11,077 nucleotides of DNA from Planctomycetota bacterium (lineage in GTDB: Bacteria > Planctomycetota > B15-G4 > JADJEK01): NCBI GenBank assembly GCA_016795255.1, contig JAEUIB010000452.1, positions 1 through 11,077 on the forward strand, written 5' to 3'. A model generated the notes under the pieces. That model was given only the letters and a program-made list of their open reading frames with translations, did no database searches and was not told the DNA's origin. The stretch's first letter is position 1; every line of letters begins with the position of its first letter. Positions 7,192 to 11,077 of the stretch are shown here, in pieces. The translations under genes and the position numbers were made by a program.

Positions 7192-8049
7192 ATGACGCTC
7201 GCACGGACCCCCGCTCTCGGACTCGGTGTCCTGACCCTCGCGCTCGCGACCTCGGCTCGCGCCGACGTGACCGCCGTTCAGCTCGGCGCGAAGGTCGTCG
7301 TCGCCGGCGATTCGACCGACGACGTGATCCACGTCGAGGGCACGGGCGCGCTCGGCGAGCTGCGGGTCCTCGAAGGAACCTCGCCGACGGAGGTCGCATC
7401 GTTCTTCGGCGTGCGCGACGTCGAGATCAAGACCGGCGACGGCAACGACGCGGTGAACGTGTCCGGCATCGAGATCGGCGGCTCGATCAAGGCGAAGCTC
7501 GGCGCCGGCGTGGATTTCATGCGCATCGACGACCTGCTCGCCGACGGCGTCACGGTCCGCGCGACGTTCGTCGGGAACAGCCTCGCGGTCGCGCTCGGCG
7601 ATCAAGCCGGCGACTCGTTCGAATGCCGCGTGCAGGATCCGACCGGCAGCGTGCGCTTCGGCGGCGGCGTCTCGGTCCGTGGCGGCACGGTCGTCACGTT
7701 CGACGGGATCAGCTCGTCCGGCGATTCGGATCCCAGCGACATCCACATCGGCGCGAACCTCGTGATCCGCTCGAAGCTGACGACGGTGGTGTCGCTCGAC
7801 GACATCAACATCGGCGGATCGACGTCGATCCGTCTCGGCGGCAGCGCGGACTTCGTCGAGATCGACGACGCGCACTTCACGCGCAACTTCGAGCTGCGCA
7901 TGGGCGCGGGCAACGACGCGGTCGAGTTCGCCGACGCCGTCGAGTTCAACGCCAACGCGTTGTTCGACGGTGGAGCCGGCACGGACTCGATCACGGGCAG
8001 TCCGCCCACGGTCGGGGGCGTCACCGTCGCGAAGAACATCGAGGGTTGA
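7192..8049 (+). CDS. Secreted IGG/GxGDD repeat protein, array member 5 (subtype C)
   Basis: A 285-residue member. The ATG at 7192 is six nt after GGAGA (7181-7185) and begins a signal peptide (MTLARTPALGLGVLTLALAT then SARA, residues 1-24); a GTG-initiated extension from 7081 would translate through the promoter-like element and is rejected. The mature start is D-V-T-A-V-Q-L-G-A-K-V. The signature FFGVRDVEI is at 71-79, G-D-G-N-D at 82-86, IGG at 95-97, a G-D-Q-A-G-D block at 136-141, G-A-G-N-D at 238-242 and D-G-G-A-G-T-D at 259-265. It ends K-N-I-E-G, shorter than the subtype B tail. Its closest relative in the window is the truncated copy ending at 10765: they share D-Q-A-G-D-S-F-E and a G-x-S-S-S-x-D-S-D segment. 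Confidence 0.9.
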   Translation: MTLARTPALGLGVLTLALATSARADVTAVQLGAKVVVAGDSTDDVIHVEGTGALGELRVLEGTSPTEVASFFGVRDVEIKTGDGNDAVNVSGIEIGGSIKAKLGAGVDFMRIDDLLADGVTVRATFVGNSLAVALGDQAGDSFECRVQDPTGSVRFGGGVSVRGGTVVTFDGISSSGDSDPSDIHIGANLVIRSKLTTVVSLDDINIGGSTSIRLGGSADFVEIDDAHFTRNFELRMGAGNDAVEFADAVEFNANALFDGGAGTDSITGSPPTVGGVTVAKNIEG

Positions 8050-8067
8050 ACGACCGCGGGGCGGACG

Positions 8068-8109
8068 CCGAGCCCCTCGAGACGCACTTCGCGTCGGACT
8101 CGAGGTCGG
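8068..8109 (+). terminator. Compound hairpin after the 7192-8049 gene
   Basis: CCTCGAG (8075-8081) pairs with CTCGAGG (8099-8105), the inner part stacks GACGC/GCGTC (8081-8085 with 8091-8095, sharing one base with the outer arm), and CCGA (8068-8071) can pair with TCGG (8106-8109). It begins 18 nt after the stop codon and ends 17 nt before the next TGTCGG block. Probable terminator, less regular than the others. Confidence 0.45.
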
Positions 8110-8126
8110 GAACTCGATGTTTTCCG

Positions 8127-8153
8127 TGTCGGACCGCTCGCGAACCGTCGCCT
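8127..8153 (+). promoter_or_regulatory. Array element TGTCGG-N15-TCGCCT upstream of the 8207 gene
   Basis: TGTCGG at 8127-8132 and TCGCCT at 8148-8153, 53 nt before the ATG. It is preceded by a T-rich run (GTTTTCC, 8119-8125). Confidence 0.75.
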
Positions 8154-8206
8154 CGTTGCCCGTCCTCGAACACCACTTCCACGACCCACTGAACTCGGAG
8201 CCGACG

Positions 8207-9079
8207 ATGAACCGCTTCACCTCACACCTGATCCGCACGCTGGCCCTCACCGCGATCGCCGCATCGGCGGCCTCGGCCGGCGTCACGACCTCCATCGCGA
8301 AGGGCAAGCTGAAGATCGCGGGCGGAGTCGACGCCGACGTCATCGCGATCATCGGCACCGACTTCGGCAGCGTCGCCGTGACGGTCGACGGCTCGAACGC
8401 CGGCGAGTTCTCGGGTGTCCGCGACATCGACGTCAAGACCGGGGCCGGCGACGATCGGCTCGAACTCGTCGCCTTGCAGATCGGCGGTTCGTTGCGCGTG
8501 AAGATGGGCGACGGGGACGACGATCTGTTCGCCCGGACGGTCGCGACACCGTTCGTCCAGCCGATGATCGTCGGCGGCGACACCGACATCGCGCTCGGTG
8601 GAGACGTCGGAGACGCCGTCTTCGCGGATACCGATGCGATCGCGTTCATGAACTTCATGGGCAATCTGACGATTCGCGGCGTCGAAACGAGCGCCCTCAA
8701 TGGCGGCGGCACGACCCCGAACCTGGAAGCGCGCGACATCTTCGTCGGCGGCAAGCTCCGCATGGAGTGCGACGGCGGCGACGTGAACGACCTGCAAGCC
8801 GAGTTCTCGATGCTCGACGACGTCATGGTCGGTCGCACCACGAAGCTCGCGTTCGGTGACGAGAAGGACGAGCTCAGCATCACCCACTCGCAGTTCGCGG
8901 GCAAAGTCTCGATCCGCCTGCGCGGCGGCGACGACATCGTCGACTTCCAGAACGACGCGACCAAGTTCGATGCGAAGGTCGACGTCGTCGGCGGTTCGGG
9001 GTTCGACTCGCTGATCCAGACCGCCGGCTGCGAGTTCGCCGCCGCATTCGCGTTCCCTCAGATGGAGTTCGTTCCCTGA
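8207..9079 (+). CDS. Secreted IGG/GxGDD repeat protein, array member 6 (subtype B)
   Basis: A 290-residue sister of the 6111-6977 gene. The ATG at 8207 has GGAG at 8197-8200 six nt upstream; residues 1-24 are the signal peptide (MNRFTSHLIRTLALTAIAAS then AASA). The open frame reaches back to 7970, but that extension overlaps the preceding gene and the promoter-like element, so it is not used. The signature FSGVRDIDV is at 68-76, then G-A-G-D-D-R (79-84), IGG at 92-94, G-D-G-D-D-D (101-106), G-G-D-V-G-D (131-136) and GGDD at 240-243. The last 18 residues are the same as in its sister, whereas the middle has diverged clearly. This contrast suggests constraint or conversion at the two ends. Exported protein of unknown function. 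Confidence 0.9.
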   Translation: MNRFTSHLIRTLALTAIAASAASAGVTTSIAKGKLKIAGGVDADVIAIIGTDFGSVAVTVDGSNAGEFSGVRDIDVKTGAGDDRLELVALQIGGSLRVKMGDGDDDLFARTVATPFVQPMIVGGDTDIALGGDVGDAVFADTDAIAFMNFMGNLTIRGVETSALNGGGTTPNLEARDIFVGGKLRMECDGGDVNDLQAEFSMLDDVMVGRTTKLAFGDEKDELSITHSQFAGKVSIRLRGGDDIVDFQNDATKFDAKVDVVGGSGFDSLIQTAGCEFAAAFAFPQMEFVP

Positions 9080-9153
9080 TCGAGCCGCCGTCCGCGGCGC
9101 GGCCGCTCGAGGGGAAGCGGCGCGACTTGGACCTCCGGTCCGACGTCGCGCCG
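9080..9153 (+). terminator. Two consecutive hairpins after the 8207-9079 gene
   Basis: Hairpin 1 starts directly after the stop codon: TCGAGC 9080-9085 with GCTCGA 9105-9110, with a GC-rich interior. Hairpin 2: CGGCGCGAC 9118-9126 pairs with GTCGCGCCG 9145-9153, and after one bulged C the inner TTGGACC/GGTCCGA (9127-9133 with 9137-9143, one G-T wobble) closes on a 3-nt loop. Hairpin 2 is very stable and is the likelier terminator. No U-tract. Confidence 0.6.
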
Positions 9154-9205
9154 GTTCGCGTTGCGGAGGTTCGGTGCGGCGAAGCGGAGATTCTCGAGAA
9201 AGCGC

Positions 9206-9232
9206 TGTCGGCGGCTCCGCAAGACCTCGCCT
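9206..9232 (+). promoter_or_regulatory. Array element TGTCGG-N15-TCGCCT upstream of the 9276 gene
   Basis: TGTCGG at 9206-9211 and TCGCCT at 9227-9232, 43 nt before the ATG at 9276. It is followed by TGCCC, also seen after the 8127 copy (TTGCCC) and in part after the 10886 copy (TGCC). Confidence 0.75.
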
Positions 9233-9275
9233 TGCCCAGCGCACGACTCACCGTTCGAATCCACCGGAGACTCCC

Positions 9276-10163
9276 ATGATCCGCCCGTCGATCCCCACGT
9301 TGCTCGCTGGCTTGCTGACCCTCGTCCTCGCGGACGCCGCGCACTGCGAACTCGTCGCGACGCAGAAGGGCTCGAAGCTGAAGATCAAAGGGGATCCCGG
9401 GTCGGATTCGATCCAGCTCGACGGAACGGGCGCAGTCGGCCGGGTCGTCGTCTCGCACGCCGGCGTGAACCCGCAGCCGTTCCTCGGCGTGACCGACATC
9501 GAGATCTCGACCGGAACGGGCAACGACCAAGTGTTCGTCAACGGCCTCCATATCGGCGGCTCGCTGGTCGTGAACACCGGCGACGGCGTGGACCAGGTCG
9601 ACATCGACAACACGCGGATCGACGGCCTCGCGTTCCCCGTGATGATCGGCAAGAACGTCACGTTGCGGCTCGGCGGAGAGAGCGGCGAACAAGTCGACGT
9701 CGACACCGAGGACGAAGCCGGGTTCCTGATCGGCGGCAACATGACGATCGAGGGCGCGACGGACATCGACCTCAACGGGGACGGCGACGCGCCCAACCAC
9801 GAAGTCGGCGACGTCCTGATCTGCGGCGACCTGCGCATCAAGGTCGACGAAGCGCACGATCAGAGTGGCGACACGTTTTCGATCGACATGGACAACGTCG
9901 TCGTCGGTGGCGCGACGCGCCTGAAGCTCTCGAATCGCGTCGATCCGGCCGGCAATGACGTCGTGCGCATCACGCGTTCGACGTTCGTACGCAACTTCGA
10001 AGCGGATCTGCGCGCCGGTGACGACGTGTTGCTGTTCGACGATCTGCCGTCGCACTTCGGCGGCGACTTCGTCGTTCGTGGCGGCGCAGGCCAGAACTTC
10101 GTGATCGGCTCGCAGCTGATCAGCGTGCTCGGCGCCACGAAGTTCACCGACATCGAGAAGTAG
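9276..10163 (+). CDS. Secreted IGG/GxGDD repeat protein, array member 7 (subtype A)
   Basis: A 295-residue member. The ATG at 9276 is five nt after GGAGA (9266-9270); an alternative ATG 102 nt upstream lies inside the leader and lacks a signal peptide. The signal peptide covers residues 1-24 (MIRPSIPTLLAGLLTLVLAD then AAHC). A Cys sits at position 24, but A-A-H-C is not a proper lipobox, so a lipoprotein is unlikely. The mature start A-T-Q-K-G-S-K-L-K-I and N-P-Q-P-F-L-G-V (65-72) tie it to the 5116 gene. The signature FLGVTDIEI (69-77) carries Thr where the other members have Arg. IGG lies at 93-95 and 152-154, a G-G-E-S-G-E block at 133-138, D-G-D-A-P at 169-173. It ends T-D-I-E-K. The stop codon directly abuts the homology of a truncated subtype C copy. 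Confidence 0.89.
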   Translation: MIRPSIPTLLAGLLTLVLADAAHCELVATQKGSKLKIKGDPGSDSIQLDGTGAVGRVVVSHAGVNPQPFLGVTDIEISTGTGNDQVFVNGLHIGGSLVVNTGDGVDQVDIDNTRIDGLAFPVMIGKNVTLRLGGESGEQVDVDTEDEAGFLIGGNMTIEGATDIDLNGDGDAPNHEVGDVLICGDLRIKVDEAHDQSGDTFSIDMDNVVVGGATRLKLSNRVDPAGNDVVRITRSTFVRNFEADLRAGDDVLLFDDLPSHFGGDFVVRGGAGQNFVIGSQLISVLGATKFTDIEK

Positions 10164-10765
10164 TCCTCGAGCGGCATCCTGCGTGGGCTTCCGTCAAAGT
10201 GAAGACGGGATCCGGCACGGACTTCCTGCGCATCGACGATCTGTTCAAGGACTTCGCCACCGAGCGAACGACGTTCATCGGCGGCAGCATCGATGTCGCG
10301 ATGGGAGACCAGGCCGGCGACTCGTTCGAACTTCTCGTGCAGACGCTGGACAAGAGCGTCCACGTCGGCGGCAGCGTGAACGTCCGTGGCGCCGACAACG
10401 TCAAGGTCGACGGTGTCGGTTCCTCGAGCGACTCCGACGAAACCGACGTCGACATCGGATCGAATCTCGTCGTTCGGTCGAAGCTCGGCGCGACCGTCGA
10501 GGTCGACGACACGAACGTCGGCGGCGCGACGTCGATCCGACTTGGCAATGCGGGCGACTTCGTCCGCCTGCAGGACTCGCTGTTCGTGCGCAAACTCGAG
10601 GTCAAGCTCGGCGGCGGCGACGACACCCTGCGCTTCGAAACGCCGGTCGGATGCGCCACCGATCTCTCGGTCGACGGCGGCGCGGGGACGGATGCGCTCG
10701 AGCTCTCCGCGAACGCCGGCGTGTCGGGGAAGACGACGATCAAGAAGATCGAACAGACGAGCTGA
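10164..10765 (+). pseudogene. 5'-truncated array family copy (subtype C remnant)
   Basis: From about 10190 to the TGA at 10763-10765 the frame encodes a protein aligning with residue 98 to the end of the 7192-8049 gene: S-V-K-V-K-T-G-S-G-T-D-F-L-R-I-D-D-L corresponds to S-I-K-A-K-L-G-A-G-V-D-F-M-R-I-D-D-L, and D-Q-A-G-D-S-F-E is shared. The signal peptide, mature N-terminus and FxGVRDI signature are absent. Weak nucleotide similarity continues upstream to about 10173 (GGCATC followed by a GG-rich stretch), but out of frame, as if an indel occurred. There is no promoter-like element and no convincing ribosome binding site before the GTG at 10199, from which 188 residues could be read. The coding part is otherwise open, so the truncation may be recent. 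A translated cytoplasmic fragment is possible but unlikely. Confidence 0.75.
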
Positions 10766-10810
10766 GCCGGGATCGAACACCTCGGTTCCGTACCTCGGGT
10801 TCCGATTCGG

Positions 10811-10873
10811 GACCGGAGCAGCGCTCGGCTCGGGACCGGCCGGCGTCGGCCGAGCTCCGGTTCGGCTCTTTTC
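10811..10873 (+). terminator. Hairpin with T-rich tail upstream of the last gene
   Basis: CCGGA (10813-10817) pairs with TCCGG (10856-10860), and GCTCGGC (10823-10829) with GCCGAGC (10849-10855), leaving a bulge on the left arm and a GC-rich loop containing CCGGCCGG. It is followed by TTCGGCTCTTTTCC, the only candidate in the window with a T-run. It begins 45 nt after the stop of the truncated copy and probably marks the end of that unit. Confidence 0.5.
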
Positions 10874-10885
10874 CTTCGATTCGTC

Positions 10886-10912
10886 TGTCGGGCTTCGACT
10901 CGGGTGGCGCCT
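10886..10912 (+). promoter_or_regulatory. Array element TGTCGG-N15-GCGCCT upstream of the 10953 gene
   Basis: TGTCGG at 10886-10891 and GCGCCT (one mismatch) at 10907-10912, 40 nt before the ATG at 10953. TTCGATT lies just upstream, as in the minus-strand copy. Confidence 0.7.
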
Positions 10913-10952
10913 TGCCTCACGAATCGAACCTCGAAGACCCTCGGAGGAAGCC

Positions 10953-11077
10953 ATGAACATCGCCCACACGCTCTCGATCGGACTGCTCGTGTCCTCGACG
11001 CTGGTCGCGGCCGAGGCCCATGCGACCACGACGTTCGCGAAGGTCGGCGGGACACTGAAACTGACCGGCGACGCGCA
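10953..11077 (+). CDS. Secreted IGG/GxGDD repeat protein, array member 8 (3' end outside window)
   Basis: Only 41 codons are visible. The ATG at 10953 follows a strong GGAGGAAG ribosome binding site (10943-10950). Residues 1-24 form a signal peptide (MNIAHTLSIGLLVSSTLVAA then EAHA), and the mature start T-T-T-F-A-K-V-G-G-T-L-K-L-T-G-D-A has the K-x-G-x-x-L-x-x-x-G-D pattern seen right after the signal peptide in most other array members. With its promoter-like element it is assigned to the same family. Subtype cannot be decided, because the diagnostic parts lie beyond the window. Confidence 0.8.
   Translation, partial: MNIAHTLSIGLLVSSTLVAAEAHATTTFAKVGGTLKLTGDA

Noticed and set aside
6913..8964. 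683-residue open frame on the minus strand
   Set aside because: It runs antisense through two well-supported plus-strand family genes and has no ribosome binding site, signal peptide or homology pattern.
9276..9350. Lipoprotein signal for the 9276 gene because of Cys at residue 24
   Set aside because: The residues before the Cys (A-A-H) do not form a lipobox, and the other members have no Cys at this place.
3036..11077. RTX toxins or hemolysins with type I secretion
   Set aside because: All intact members have N-terminal Sec signal peptides, lack tandem nonapeptide runs and a C-terminal type I signal, and no ABC transporter or TolC-like gene is present in the window.

Overview
The window is a GC-rich bacterial segment that consists almost entirely of secreted, repeat-built beta-solenoid proteins arranged as tandem paralogs. 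There are no housekeeping genes, RNA genes, transposases or CRISPR arrays to fix the taxonomy. High GC, Shine-Dalgarno leaders, many Sec signal peptides and large paralogous families of exported beta-helix proteins suggest a Planctomycetota- or Myxococcota-like environmental bacterium, but this is an inference only.

Layout: (1) 1-2658 holds two tandem right-handed parallel beta-helix (pectate-lyase-like fold, NosD/PbH1 type) genes; the first is cut at its 5' end by the window edge. (2) 2659-11077 holds a second, unrelated family: seven complete genes of 285-295 codons (3036-3923 +, 4008-4865 -, 5116-5979 +, 6111-6977 +, 7192-8049 +, 8207-9079 +, 9276-10163 +), one 5'-truncated copy directly abutting the last of these (about 10164-10765), and the start of a further member running off the right edge (10953 onward). 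Each intact member has a signal peptide, a signature F-x-G-[VI]-[RT]-D-[IV]-x-[VI] block around residues 63-79, repeated I-G-G turns, and RTX-like G-x-G-[DN]-D loops. I do not recognise a named family; the proteins look like secreted, possibly cation-binding beta-solenoids of unknown function.

The most notable signal is non-coding. All eight intact family members, including the one on the minus strand, carry the same asymmetric two-block element, consensus TGTCGG-N15-TCGCCT, with exactly constant internal spacing. It lies 40-53 nt upstream of the start codon in seven cases and 80 nt in one. It reads like a promoter for a dedicated sigma factor or like a regulator site, and implies that the array is one co-regulated regulon of single-gene transcription units. 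The truncated copy lacks the element, and so does the one visible upstream region of the beta-helix genes. Strong GC-rich hairpins follow most genes, including a 25-bp bidirectional one between the convergent pair at 3923/4008, which supports individual transcription units.

Within the array the paralogs fall into at least three subtypes (5116 and 9276; 6111 and 8207; 7192 and the truncated copy), in the order A-B-C-B-A-C'. This points to repeated duplication and recombination of gene-plus-promoter cassettes.
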